The translations under genes and the position numbers were made by a program. From Coccinella septempunctata (Eukaryota; Arthropoda; Insecta; Coleoptera; Coccinellidae), in NCBI RefSeq assembly GCF_907165205.1, contig NC_058193.1:10833544-10897543 (forward strand): a stretch of 64,000 bases of DNA. Direction: 5' to 3'. Below the pieces are notes generated by a model. The model searched no databases, was not told the DNA's origin, and saw only the letters and a list, made by a program, of their open reading frames with translations. How positions within the stretch are numbered: position 1 is the stretch's first letter; every line of letters begins with the position of its first letter. This document shows, one piece after another, positions 31,183 through 40,913 of the stretch.

Positions 31183-31187
31183 AGGGG

Positions 31188-31863
31188 GTTCTCAACGATA
31201 GAGCCGCATTTCTCTGATTATCGTGCTTAGGTGTTGCAGATAACTAGGATTTCTGGGATACCTGGAAGAACATTAAAACAAGAAAAGTGAGAATTTTCAA
31301 TGAAGAAAATATATGTAAGTTTATTGAGCTGATTGGAGCTGTTAAATGGGAGAGGTGCTTCAATGAGGATTTCGAGATATCGGCAGTTTCATGTGTGTTT
31401 AATGCAGTTGTTTGAATCCTCGTTTCCCGAAAGAAGAATTAATATCAAGGAGAGATTTCACATGACGATGACACCGGCATTAAACGATTTGAGGAAAACG
31501 TTCGAGGCTGCAAGAATAATAGCGGAGGTAAGAAAGGACGAAGACAGTCAACAACTTTACCAAATCTTGGGAAGTTCTGAACTCTGCCACATTTTTAATC
31601 TGTGTATTGTACAGGGCGTCTTTCCATATGAAGAGAGCTAAGCATAGGCAGGGTGAGCGATCAGATCCAGCGAACTATAGACCGATCTCTGTGTTTCCAA
31701 TTTGTGTTCAAAATTTTTAGCGCATCATTAGAAATAGACTTGCGGAGTACCTTGAAAAAAATAGTTTTACGAACGAATGCCGGCATAGATTCCGAAAACG
31801 AAAATCAACATTAGCCGCGATTGTAGATGTTCTTGAATGTGTCATTGAGGCGTTCAACGCAAA
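31188..31863 (+). pseudogene. LINE-E continuation: endonuclease end and RT start
   Basis: Immediately right of BEL-2: EPHFSDYRA (31199-31225), the last endonuclease box; TWKNIKTRKVRIFNEE-like linker; then SDPANYRPISVFPICV (31658-31706), RIIRNRLAEYLEKN and FRKRKSTLAAIVDVLECV, which are the first RT blocks of Jockey/CR1 LINEs (NYRPIS, QHGF.+++ST). The RT stops at 31863 where a hAT-like end begins; the catalytic blocks are not found on the far side. Stops occur throughout. Confidence 0.72.
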
Positions 31864-31951
31864 CAGGGCCGCGCCACCCTCAGGGGCAGAATGGGCAAGG
31901 CCCACGGGCGCCGAGTCTTTAGGGGCACCACAGGCGACCCGGTAGCATTAC
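31864..31951. mobile_element. Left end of a hAT-like element
   Basis: CAGGGCCGCGCCACC begins abruptly inside LINE-E RT sequence, followed by GC-rich text with CAGGGGCAGAATGGGCAAGG. CAGGGCC-type starts followed by G/C runs are usual for non-autonomous hAT elements in insects. BEL-3 inserted 88 bp in, duplicating ATTAC. A right end was not found, so the assignment is tentative. Confidence 0.4.
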
Positions 31952-32362
31952 TGTTCGATGTTAGTGGACTGTATTTTTTGTTGGGAGGCTGAACTTACCG
32001 ACCCTCACGGTCACTTGCACCTCGGGAATGGTTTCTGATGTAGGTCCTGGCCACTATATCACTTATCGTCCGAAAATGTTCGTCTTAGACTTCGGCGAGC
32101 ACTTAACACTAAACTTAAATTTGGAAGTAATATCTGGAGAGTTTGTATTGAGTTTTGGGGTTTAATAAGCGAGATAGTATGGGGTTTAACGAGCGAATTT
32201 TTAACGAGATCGTTTGCGAAGCGAGTTTATCTCAATGATGATATGGTGACATCTGTTCAGCCTTATGTGTCCAGTTTTTTTCAAACTTGCAGAGGAATAA
32301 AAAAAAACAATGAAAAATAAAGGATGGGCTGAAAGTGATCTCCTCAGTGTCGGGACGAAAAA
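31952..32362 (-). repeat. BEL-3 3' LTR
   Basis: 411 bp. Outer end TGTTCGATG on the plus strand; inner end GACGAAAAA, where the other LTR has GACGAAACA. It matches 38012-38422 with two further G/A differences (near 31984 and 32237). Confidence 0.9.
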
Positions 32363-32482
32363 TACCGCCCACTTAAAATTACAAAATAATTTTACAAAAA
32401 AAAAAGGGAAAAATACAAAAAGGGAGCGAGAAAAAAAACAAAAACTATATATACAACTCTCCTTCTTTGGCCTCGGTAATGA

Positions 32483-34021
32483 TTATTGACTGGGTAAGGG
32501 GCACACCTTACTTACAGGGCGCCTAAAATTCCTCTTTAGAGTTTTAACAGTGACCACTCGTGTCACCTTGTCTGCGCCACTATGGAGTTCATTTACTCTG
32601 CCCAAATGCCACTTAAGAGGAGGAGACAATTCGTCTTTTAGTAAGACCAAAGTATTAAGCTCAATGGGTACAGAGGGATTGGTCCATTTAGAGCGTTGCA
32701 GTAGCGTATGCAGGTACTCTTTATGCCATCGAGACCAAAATTCTTGGCTTATTTTTTGCACCAGCTGCCATCGTGACAATCTATTCATATTACAATCTAG
32801 CAAGTCATTCTCAGGCAACGAATTTAAGAGGGCTAACGTCAAAAAATGACTGGGTGTGAGAGGATTCAGATCGTTTGGATCCGTGCTTAAAGGCGATATA
32901 GGGCGTGAATTCAACACTGCTTCAATTTGAGCTAAAACGGTGTTAAACTCTTCGTACGTAAGACGTTGATCTCCTACTACGCGAATTAAATGCGTTTTTA
33001 CCGACTTTATGCCGGCTTCCCAGATACCCCCAAAATTTGGCGAAACTGGAGGAATATTGTGAAAATCAATATTTTCTGTATCAGCAGCTTCCTTCATCAA
33101 CTTCCTGAGCTGATTAGCAGCTCCACGAAAGGCAGTACCCTGATCACTATATATGTAAAGAAATTGTCCTCTTCGCGATATGAACCTTCGTAAGGCAGCG
33201 AGAAAAGTGTCTGCAGAGAGATCCGACGCCAATTCTAGATGAATGGCTTTGGTAACCATGCAAACAAAAAGGCAAATATATGCTTTCAAAGTCTTAGTAC
33301 CTCTAACACGATTCATGATTATGGAAAAGGGTCCGCCATAATCTACACCGACGTTCAAAAAAGGTTTAACTTGGGTAACACGAACAGCCGGAAGATCACC
33401 CATTAGGGGTTGTGAGGATAAGGGTCTTTCTCGAAAACACCGGTTACACTTAGCCAATATTCTACGAATAGTTCTTTTTGCCGAGAAGATCCAGTAGCGT
33501 TGAATTATCAAATTGTTCAGCGTTTGCGAACCAGCATGTAAGTATTTTCTGTGGGTATACTCAATCATCAATTCGGTGAACCTGTGGCGACTTGGTAAGA
33601 GAATAGGGTGAACCTGATCGTAGCCTAGGCGAGAGTTCACCAATCTTCCGCCCACCCTCAAGATACCCAGCTTATCAAGGAACGGGGTTAATTTCCTCCA
33701 ACATTTTGGAAGAGAATTCCCCTTTTTCAAGAGGAGCATCTCTCTTGAGAAGGCAGAAATCTGCGTTGACCTTATGAGGTCCGTTAGAGCTGACTCTAAC
33801 TCCCTGGAAGTAACAGTGCCCTTGAGAGCAACGTTAGGGTTTCTACAGTTGAAAACAAACCTTTTCACATAAGCGACGACTCTCTGAACCTTGGGGAACG
33901 AGGACACATTATCAAGAAGGTTCTGCAAAAAATCTTTCTCCTCATCAATAATGGTAGCGAACACCGATTGCCTCCTCTCCTCGTCTGTTTCACGAAAATT
34001 TGTGGTTCGTAGGCCAATCAC
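32483..34021 (-). CDS. BEL-3 pol: integrase
   Basis: 512 codons. An HHCC zinc-binding region is seen at about H157, H162 (YTHRKYLHAG) and C192, C195 (AKCNRC). The DDE core follows: VGVDYGGPF (D227), YIYSDQGTAF (D293) and FGGIWEAGIKS (E335), all present. After it come VLNSRPISPLS and NPLTPSHFL, then LLKDELSPPLKWHLGRV, the usual end of BEL/Pao integrases. It would insert the cDNA in the genome. The frame overlaps the RT/RNase H frame by about 30 bp in another phase (33990-34021), showing a frameshift there. Confidence 0.88.
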   Translation of the reverse strand: MIGLRTTNFRETDEERRQSVFATIIDEEKDFLQNLLDNVSSFPKVQRVVAYVKRFVFNCRNPNVALKGTVTSRELESALTDLIRSTQISAFSREMLLLKKGNSLPKCWRKLTPFLDKLGILRVGGRLVNSRLGYDQVHPILLPSRHRFTELMIEYTHRKYLHAGSQTLNNLIIQRYWIFSAKRTIRRILAKCNRCFRERPLSSQPLMGDLPAVRVTQVKPFLNVGVDYGGPFSIIMNRVRGTKTLKAYICLFVCMVTKAIHLELASDLSADTFLAALRRFISRRGQFLYIYSDQGTAFRGAANQLRKLMKEAADTENIDFHNIPPVSPNFGGIWEAGIKSVKTHLIRVVGDQRLTYEEFNTVLAQIEAVLNSRPISPLSTDPNDLNPLTPSHFLTLALLNSLPENDLLDCNMNRLSRWQLVQKISQEFWSRWHKEYLHTLLQRSKWTNPSVPIELNTLVLLKDELSPPLKWHLGRVNELHSGADKVTRVVTVKTLKRNFRRPVSKVCPLPSQ

Positions 34022-35111
34022 ACTCGAGCCACTGCAACCAAGAAGGTAACGCCCACCATAGAGAGAGTTTCAAAAGAGCGACTGGAGTGACTCCTCTGGA
34101 GGCAGGGTCAGCGGGGTTATCACCAGAAGTCACGTGATTCCATACAGATGGTGGTACCTTTTCCTGAATGAGAGGGACTCGATTAGAAACAAAACAAGTC
34201 CATTTATGGGGGCTGCTGCGTATCCACGAGAGCGCAACGTTGGAGTCTGAATATGCAAACACCTTATCGAAAACTAGCTTCGTCCCAAATACAACTTGGA
34301 CTCTGTCCAGCAGCTCAGCGAGTAAAAGAGCTGCACAAAGTTCCAATCGAGGTATTGACACCCTCTTCAGTGGTGCAACCCTCGATTTTGCACAGAGTAG
34401 GTGGGTGGCGATGTGACCCAGCTCATCTACAACGCGAACATACGCAACCGCCGCATAACCAACATTACTCGCATCACAAAAGCCATGTAGTTGACACGAG
34501 CGCATCTTAGCTGAAATGATTAATCGGGGAATTGCAATGCCAGTCAAATGACATATTTCAGACTTTAGCAACGACCACATCTGCACCAAATCCTTGGGAG
34601 GGGCATCATCCCAGTCCAAACCTAAAGTCCACAACCTCTGGATAAGATGCTTCAAATACAGAACAAATAGTGTTAGAAATCCGAGGGGATCATAAATACG
34701 GGCCAATTCAGAGAGAATATTGCGTTTTGTGCAAGTTTTACTGATAGGCTGCACGCTATAAGAAAATGCATCAGTCGAAGGATTCCACTGAAGTCCCAAT
34801 ATCTTTATAACAGAGTCAGGCTCCAAATCAAGAGTGAGGGGTTGCGAATTAGAAACAGAAGCTGTGAGGTGCTGAAGCATATCAGCATTGTTACTGCTCC
34901 ACTTACGAAGTTCAAAGCCTGCTCTGCTTGAAACTTCAGTGAGCTGCGTCTGCAGCTGAATAGCACCTGAAAGCGAATCACTACCTGATACTATGTCATC
35001 CACGAAAATATCATCCTGGAGGACAGCGCAGGCCTCAGGGAATTCGTAACTGCTCTTTAGCCAATTGTCGGATACAACGCATGGCCAGGAAGGGACTACT
35101 CTTGATACCAA
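33990..35111 (-). CDS. BEL-3 pol: RT end and RNase H
   Basis: 373 codons. Near the start is QDDIFVDDIVSGSDSL (residues 33-48), the YVDD-type RT active site. The connection region reads SELARIYDPLGFLTLFVL. RNase H motifs are LHGFCDASNVGYAAVAYV, SIPRLELCAALLLAELL, YSDSNVALSWI and NPADPASRG. The preceding RT portion (35802-35035) is in a different phase and overlaps by 77 bp, so the first codons here are not genuine; the true transition is at about 35050-35070. Confidence 0.86.
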   Translation of the reverse strand: MVSRVVPSWPCVVSDNWLKSSYEFPEACAVLQDDIFVDDIVSGSDSLSGAIQLQTQLTEVSSRAGFELRKWSSNNADMLQHLTASVSNSQPLTLDLEPDSVIKILGLQWNPSTDAFSYSVQPISKTCTKRNILSELARIYDPLGFLTLFVLYLKHLIQRLWTLGLDWDDAPPKDLVQMWSLLKSEICHLTGIAIPRLIISAKMRSCQLHGFCDASNVGYAAVAYVRVVDELGHIATHLLCAKSRVAPLKRVSIPRLELCAALLLAELLDRVQVVFGTKLVFDKVFAYSDSNVALSWIRSSPHKWTCFVSNRVPLIQEKVPPSVWNHVTSGDNPADPASRGVTPVALLKLSLWWALPSWLQWLECDWPTNHKFS

Positions 35112-35802
35112 ACACCAAAGTTCTCAAGCGACATTCTTTTATGGGCTCAGAAGGAGAAAAGCGCCATAATATGCGTTGAAAATCCTGATGCTCACGGGCC
35201 ACGAGTACTTGCCTGAACATTTGACGAATGTCGGCAGTGAAGCAAACAGAATGGAGGCGAAAACGGGTGAGTACACAAGAGACATCCTGATGAAGCTTAG
35301 GACCTCGAAGCAGAGTGTCATTGAGACAAAAACCATTTGACGCCTTCTGAGATGCGTCAAATACAACACGTAATTTGGTAGTAACGCTTTCAGGTTTCAA
35401 CACACAATGATGAGGTATAAAATACGTCGAAGGAGTGGGGGGGTCCGAGATTACTTCCATATGATTTTGATCCACATAATCCTGCATAAAGTGCCGGTAC
35501 TGCTGATAAAGGATTGGATTCAGAAGAAGGCGTTTTTCCAAAGATAAAAAACGCCGAAGAGCTATGTCACGGGAGTTTTCGAATATAGGGTCGAGGTTGT
35601 GGAAAGGCAGGGACACAATGAATCGACCGAAGGGACTGCGAGTAAGAGTATCACAAAACATTTTTTCTGCTAACAAATCTTCGGGAGAGGAGACGTATGC
35701 GAGGTGGAATCTGTTCGAGTTCCCAAAATTTCCTAACGAAATCTTCAAGAGAATTATCTGTATAACTGACGAATGAGTTGACCGTTGGAAGAGGAAAATC
35801 AA
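35035..35802 (-). CDS. BEL-3 pol: RT N-terminal part
   Basis: 255 codons. Contains YRHFMQDYVDQNHMEVIS, YFIPHHCVLKPESVTTKLRV and VFDASQKA (RT entrance), then CFTADIRQMFRQVLV with the first catalytic aspartate and TLVFGIKSSPFLAMRCI. The wording is the standard Pao/BEL RT (PHH.V.+......+RVVFDAS; ADI..MF.Q+). It joins the gag-protease frame at about 35700 by a phase change. Confidence 0.86.
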   Translation of the reverse strand: MIFLFQRSTHSSVIQIILLKISLGNFGNSNRFHLAYVSSPEDLLAEKMFCDTLTRSPFGRFIVSLPFHNLDPIFENSRDIALRRFLSLEKRLLLNPILYQQYRHFMQDYVDQNHMEVISDPPTPSTYFIPHHCVLKPESVTTKLRVVFDASQKASNGFCLNDTLLRGPKLHQDVSCVLTRFRLHSVCFTADIRQMFRQVLVAREHQDFQRILWRFSPSEPIKECRLRTLVFGIKSSPFLAMRCIRQLAKEQLRIP

Positions 35803-37321
35803 CTTTGCCTATTATGACGAACCCAAAAATGGTATCGAGAGCAACTGGTTCATTGAGCGAACCTTTAATCGTTGTACCTCTTACAATATGAGCGAAAGTA
35901 TCTGCACCTAACAACAAATCTACTGGACCCGACACATTAAATTCAGGATCAGCTAATTTGAGGTTACAAAATTTTGTGAATTTCTCTATGGGAATTGTTG
36001 AGCATGGCATGTTCGAGCAAATTTGAGGAATAACAATTAAATCAACATTTAATATGGGAGTGTCCAAACCATGAGGTTTCAAAGTACACGAAACACCCTG
36101 ATCTGCTGAGGCACTTGTTTGACCCACGCCCTTTATATTTATAGAGAGGGAAAATGCAGGCAGTCCCAATCTATCACAACATTTCTTGGTGATAAACGAA
36201 GACTGGCTAGCGCTGTCGAGCAAAACACGTACGGGCCTACATTCACCAGAAAAATCCAAAATATCAAAAATTGCTGTTGACAAGAGAACAATACCTTTAG
36301 AATTTGCTAATAAATTTGTAGAGGCATTGATAATGGGTGAACTAATCGTATTTTCAGAATGATTCGATTCTGTCTTAGTTGGGTGAATTTTATTAGCAAC
36401 GCTCTTAGATGGATTTGATTCATCAAAATGAAGCAAAGAGTGATGTGATCGGGAACACCTTTTACAAACCGATTTCGAGTTACAATTCGAAGCTAAGTGC
36501 TTAGAACCCAAACAATTTATACACCACGTTTTATCTCGAACTAGGGCATATCTTTCCCTAGCCGAAAGTGCAAGAAAATCGTTACACGTATATATACGAT
36601 GAGGTTTTGAGCATAGATTACAACTCAGTGAAAATGAGGAATTCACAAGAAAACTGGAGCTAGTTCCTGTTTTAGGAGCCTTAGGGATATGAGTAAATGA
36701 CTTGTTAGGATGTGAACTACACAAGGCGACATTATTCAAGGCGTTACACTGATTTTCCAAAAAGGTAAACAAGGTTTGGTAATAATTATGAACAATTATG
36801 TTCGAACCACATTCTAATTCAAATTTTGTTTGCATCGTGGAATCTATACGTTCAATGAGCATATTAAACATTACAAAATCCCACTCCTTGACGGGAAACT
36901 TGAGATTTTCCAAAGCCTTAAAATTTTCAGAAAAAGTGTCAATTAAATTTCGTAGTGCGCGAGGATTTTCACTAACATTAACAGGTTTAGATTTGGTAAT
37001 AGTGTGCCAATGAGCCGTTGCTATCAATCTCTTATTTTCATAACGTTTTTTGAGAGCGTTAAAGGCGATAATATAATTATTACCAGTTAAGGGGGTACAT
37101 TTCACAACTGAAAGCGCATTTCCCTTCAGACAAGATAGCAAATAGCCGTACTTATCAACATTTGATAGGGTTGGGTTGTTATGATTATGAATTAAAGATT
37201 CGAAAACGTCACAAAACGTTTGCCAATTTCTTATATCGCCATCAAACGTCGGCAACTCCAACTTTGGCAATCTAACCTTACTATGTGATGAATTTTCTTC
37301 CTCTGATTTGGAAGTTTCCAA
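35651..37321 (-). CDS. BEL-3 gag and protease
   Basis: 556 codons. LPKLELPTFDGDIRNWQTF (residues 18-36) is the DUF1759 gag signature. Cysteine motifs follow: CNLCSKPHRIYTC (234-246), CINCLGSKHLASNC (267-280) and CKRCSRSHH (286-294), the middle one a good C-X2-C-X4-H-X4-C knuckle. The protease active site is VLLDSASQSSFIT with D368-369. LLLGADTFAHIV and FGFVIIGKV mark the protease-RT linker. Another gag frame (37668-37231) precedes it in a different phase. Confidence 0.86.
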   Translation of the reverse strand: METSKSEEENSSHSKVRLPKLELPTFDGDIRNWQTFCDVFESLIHNHNNPTLSNVDKYGYLLSCLKGNALSVVKCTPLTGNNYIIAFNALKKRYENKRLIATAHWHTITKSKPVNVSENPRALRNLIDTFSENFKALENLKFPVKEWDFVMFNMLIERIDSTMQTKFELECGSNIIVHNYYQTLFTFLENQCNALNNVALCSSHPNKSFTHIPKAPKTGTSSSFLVNSSFSLSCNLCSKPHRIYTCNDFLALSARERYALVRDKTWCINCLGSKHLASNCNSKSVCKRCSRSHHSLLHFDESNPSKSVANKIHPTKTESNHSENTISSPIINASTNLLANSKGIVLLSTAIFDILDFSGECRPVRVLLDSASQSSFITKKCCDRLGLPAFSLSINIKGVGQTSASADQGVSCTLKPHGLDTPILNVDLIVIPQICSNMPCSTIPIEKFTKFCNLKLADPEFNVSGPVDLLLGADTFAHIVRGTTIKGSLNEPVALDTIFGFVIIGKVDFPLPTVNSFVSYTDNSLEDFVRKFWELEQIPPRIRLLSRRFVSRKNVL

Positions 37322-37668
37322 TTTATCTTCGAATAATTGAGAGTAAATAGCCTGAACTCTGTAATATTTATCCCTAATGTAGACAAAGCATCATAATGCT
37401 GCTTGAGATCCCCACCTTCAGTTCCCGAAACAATTGAAACTATAGCAGTGTTAAATGTCTCAAAACTTTTCAAAATATCTTCGATATGTTTGTACCTGCA
37501 TTTAAAATTTCGATGTACCTCTATATCTGATAATGCATAATCTGCGATCCTTTTTAGATCTTCTAATTTTGTACATTCTAAATCCCTTTGTGCTAGAAGG
37601 TTCTTTAGTTTCGATCTCCCATTTCGAGAATTAGAAGTTAAGAATTTCACTGAGAGAAATGTAAACAA
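37231..37668 (-). CDS. BEL-3 gag N-terminal part
   Basis: 145 codons, of which the first about 105 are genuine gag: RSKLKNLLAQRDLECTKLED then RYKHIEDILKSFETF, followed by a helical segment ending LNYSK. This acidic/helical start is normal for BEL/Pao gag. The last 40 residues (after NYSKINWKL) are out-of-phase readthrough, with gag continuing in the frame starting at 37321. Confidence 0.7.
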   Translation of the reverse strand: MFTFLSVKFLTSNSRNGRSKLKNLLAQRDLECTKLEDLKRIADYALSDIEVHRNFKCRYKHIEDILKSFETFNTAIVSIVSGTEGGDLKQHYDALSTLGINITEFRLFTLNYSKINWKLPNQRKKIHHIVRLDCQSWSCRRLMAI

Positions 37669-38011
37669 ATAATAATTATTCGAACAGAAAACCTGAATGA
37701 AAATTTAAACTATACGCAGAGATACGCGTGAGAGAGAGGTATCAGAGCGTGAGAGAGAGGTATCAAAGCCAGAGTGAGATGCCACTAAGCGTAATCGAGT
37801 TGTTTTAGAGTGGGGCTTTTTTGAAATGAAATAATTCAAATTATGAAAGAGAGAGAGCAAAAGAAAGAGAGGTGTATATATACAATGCGCGAGTTTTCCG
37901 AAATGGAAATGATGACGTTAGCAAAAATGGCGAACACTGCAAAATGAAAGCAAATTAATGAACATCGGCAAATTAACACATTTATATCCGGCTCTGCAAG
38001 GATCAAATTTA

Positions 38012-38422
38012 TGTTCGATGTTAGTGGACTGTATTTTTTGTTGAGAGGCTGAACTTACCGACCCTCACGGTCACTTGCACCTCGGGAATGGTTTCTGATG
38101 TAGGTCCTGGCCACTATATCACTTATCGTCCGAAAATGTTCGTCTTAGACTTCGGCGAGCACTTAACACTAAACTTAAATTTGGAAGTAATATCTGGAGA
38201 GTTTGTATTGAGTTTTGGGGTTTAATAAGCGAGATAGTATGGGGTTTAACGAGCGAATTTTTAACGAGATCGTTTGCGAAGCGAGTTTATCTCAATAATG
38301 ATATGGTGACATCTGTTCAGCCTTATGTGTCCAGTTTTTTTCAAACTTGCAGAGGAATAAAAAAAAACAATGAAAAATAAAGGATGGGCTGAAAGTGATC
38401 TCCTCAGTGTCGGGACGAAACA
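38012..38422 (-). repeat. BEL-3 5' LTR
   Basis: 411 bp, ending GACGAAACA followed by the TSD ATTAC (38423-38427). The leader between it and gag (37669-38011) has GAGAGAGAGGTATCA twice, near 37730 and 37752. I could not identify a convincing primer-binding site. Confidence 0.9.
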
Positions 38423-38427
38423 ATTAC

Positions 38428-38790
38428 ATAAATGTGTCTTTCATGGATCATAATCCAGAAACAAATTTCGCACAATTATAATGAAATCCGGAAATTACTT
38501 TTTGATAATTAATTCATAAAATAATATGAATCTCGAAAATTTATGAGCCTCTCGTATATTTCTATAGAATAAGAATTTGGAAACTTGGTTGTATCTTGCA
38601 CCCCTTTCGGAAAACAACCATGTAATTGTATTGGAGAATTGAAAATAAAAATCCTTTCAGAAATATCAAAGAAGCCACCTTGAAACCAAAAAACGATCGG
38701 TAATGGGATAACGCTCTTGAAACAAAATGCCGATAAACTTGATAAGTTATATCCTTTGTGACAGACTTTTCGTACTCTGGCTGCTCCTTA
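38428..38790 (-). other. Leader/internal remnant of an LTR element
   Basis: Lies inside (downstream of) the primer-binding site at 38791-38807. One short frame (38816-38562) without recognisable motif. The element is cut at about 38428 by the BEL-3/hAT region. Confidence 0.35.
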
Positions 38791-38807
38791 CGGTTGCTCG
38801 GGCGCCA
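38791..38807 (-). promoter_or_regulatory. Primer-binding site of an LTR retrotransposon
   Basis: TGGCGCCCGAGCAACCG on the minus strand, one base after the LTR end ...TTGCCCCA. The TGGCGCCC start is the form that pairs with lysine-tRNA 3' ends in many LTR elements; the rest differs from the classic sequence. Confidence 0.6.
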
Positions 38808-38808
38808 G

Positions 38809-40537
38809 TGGGGCAATCAGTCAAACCCCACGTCTCTCACAGAATCCCCAAAGAATTGGAGAGCCCGGGTAGACTTGAGTATTAGTGGAGAAGGGTATCG
38901 ATGAAGACTAAGGCGGTAGCGTCTTCTAAGTGTCTGCTTTTCAACGGTCTTTAGGCGTCAGAAAGATTACTTACCTCTTCTAACTAAACTCTTAGATGAA
39001 ACTGATTTAAGAAATAGACTCTCACTGGCAAAATAATTGGCAACAAAAATAAATTTTCAACTATTTATTTCGATTAAAATAAACTGTACACAAAAAGAAA
39101 ATATGCAGGTACACTAAATCGTGGACGTCAACGGCTGGGTCTGGTCGGCGCAGGACGGCTGGCAAAATTTCACTTCAGGAAAATGAACGGTTTCGGAAAT
39201 ATACGGAAGTAAGTCAAGTCTCAACTAAAGTAAGTGTAAAGTAATATGCACGGTTTCGGAGAAATAACGGAAGTAAGTCAAGTCTCAATTAAACTAAGTG
39301 CAAAGAAACATGCACGGTTGCGGAAAAATATACGGAAGTAAGACAAGTCTCAATTAAACTAAGTGTAAAGAAACATGCACGGTTTCGGAAAAATATACGG
39401 AAGTAAGTCAAGTCTCATTTAAACTAAGTGCAAAGAAACATGCACGGTTTCGGAAAAATATACGGAAGTAAGTCAAGTCTCAATTTAACTAAGTGTAAAG
39501 AAACATGCACGGTTTCGGAAAAATATTTCAACTAAGACAAGCCACAATTGAATGAAAAATACGAACGGTTTTAAAAATAATAAACGGAATTCAGTCAGGT
39601 CAAAATTTAAAAGCACCAGTTCACCGGGGTACGCCCTCTATCTCTGTCTCGGTGGTTTGTCTATGATCCGGTGTCCTTCGGTCTCTCTCTCTCTCGGTGA
39701 CCTCAAGATGGCTGACTGTCAAACAGCGACCACAGATTCCGGCGGTGAGAGTATTTGAGTTGATGGAATCCCAACTCTATGCTCGGCGAATCTAACCTAT
39801 AACTATAATTCAAACGGTTGGAAATCGGGATGAAACGGTCAAATATTCAAGAATCGGAAAAGTCAGGGGGGCCCAACGTCCTCCTGGGACCCAAATGCCA
39901 CCCTACGGTAACGGAAAGCACTATATACAGCAGAAAATGGTTAGCTCACGGTTTTCAGCCAAGCAAATGTCTAGAGGGAATATTATTCCATAAAGGTGCA
40001 ATGAAGCGGTAATAATTTCAAGAATCACTTGCCTTAGATTTTCCTTTGTCTTGTAAGTACGGTTTTAACTTTCCACACACTCCACTCGTTCACCTATCAT
40101 CAAAGATTCATACTGATCTTGACCTTCAGCGACGGAACTCGAAGAAGTAGGTACCCCGGAAAACTGTCCCCACCATGGGTTACTCAGTCTCCCATTGGAT
40201 AAACTCAAATTGTTCGGTAAATCAACGGGCTCGGAAAGAGACAGAAGCAATTGAAGAAAAGGAAAAACTGAAAAAGTTGAAAGACCTCTCTCAAGTCAGA
40301 GAAATTACGGTTGAACGGAAAGAATTATAAAATTTATGAATTCTGAAAACAAAAGACCGTCTCCGCTACAAATATGGGACTGGTCGGTGGAAAACAATGA
40401 CATGAAATCAATCGGTAGATCCCGCCTATGATAATTTAACGGTTTTCTTCCGAAATACTTCGATAGTCAGGTCCTATCATGAAAGTATCGGTGAAGAAAT
40501 TTCCTTTTCGTGGCGGGGTAAAATCTGCCTCGTCACA
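38809..40537 (-). repeat. Long (1.7-kb) LTR, orphan
   Basis: On the minus strand it runs from TGTGACGAGGCAG (40537) to TTGCCCCA (38809), so has the TG...CA form, and is directly followed by a primer-binding site. No coding sequence is inside. It contains the minisatellite at 39187-39565. The remainder of the element and the second LTR are missing here. Superfamily uncertain; gypsy is likely from the end sequence. Confidence 0.55.
39187..39565. repeat. About 65-bp minisatellite, six units
   Basis: ACGGTTTCGG recurs at 39187, 39250, 39314 (ACGGTTGCGG), 39379, 39444 and 39509, spaced 63, 64, 65, 65 and 65 bp, with a degraded start at 39565. Each unit also holds AAGTMAGTCAAGTCTCA and AAAGAAACATGC. 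Confidence 0.88.
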
Positions 40538-40894
40538 CCTTAATAAGTTGTAATAAAAAAGTGTCCACTACCGTGACTGTTATATTTAGTATTATAGGAC
40601 GGCGGCGCCTTTCATGATTTCGGATATTAGATAAATTTGTGCATTTGCTTCCGACTAGATATTTATTTGATGCTATGAACTTTTTTACACGCGAATTTTT
40701 TTCGTCCAAACTTAAAATGCCGCCCCTAATGCCGAACAGACGTACGTTATTTGCAAGGAAAAGTGCACCGTGAATCCTACTTAGATTTTGAACTGCAAAT
40801 CGTGGTATACACTGAGACTCAATTAGATTAATTATAGATTCATTATTCATTCTACTATCGTACTGCCGTGAATGATTCCACCAATAACATTAAG
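40538..40894. other. Unassigned stretch
   Basis: A 105-codon minus-strand frame (40850-40533) is open but shows no family resemblance. It may be chance. It ends at the TAA repeat bordering Dong-like copy 4. Confidence 0.3.
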
Positions 40895-40913
40895 ATAATA
40901 ATAATAATAATAA
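40895..40913. repeat. (ATA)n microsatellite at 5' junction of Dong-like copy 4
   Basis: About six ATA/TAA units end where copy 4 starts (CCATCCCGATG at 40914). Confidence 0.85.

Larger units (their letters stand above)
31952..38422 (-). mobile_element. BEL/Pao retrotransposon BEL-3, young and nearly complete
   Basis: Flanked by ATTAC (31947-31951 and 38423-38427). Two 411-bp LTRs (31952-32362, 38012-38422) differ at three positions by eye. Minus strand, right to left: leader (38011-37669), gag (37668-35651 with a phase change), protease, RT, RNase H and integrase (to 32483). All catalytic motifs I looked for are readable, but the polyprotein is divided over five overlapping frames. Those phase changes could be real mutations or small sequencing indels. 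It is a different lineage from BEL-1/BEL-2: its RT box is FVDD and its LTRs are unrelated. Confidence 0.9.

Noticed and set aside
39187..39565. Regularly spaced repeat resembling a CRISPR array
   Set aside because: Units are nearly identical along their whole 65 bp with no unique spacers, and the genome is eukaryotic; it is a minisatellite within an LTR.
40533..40850. 105-codon open frame on the minus strand as a gene
   Set aside because: No motif or family resemblance; length is within chance expectation for this composition.
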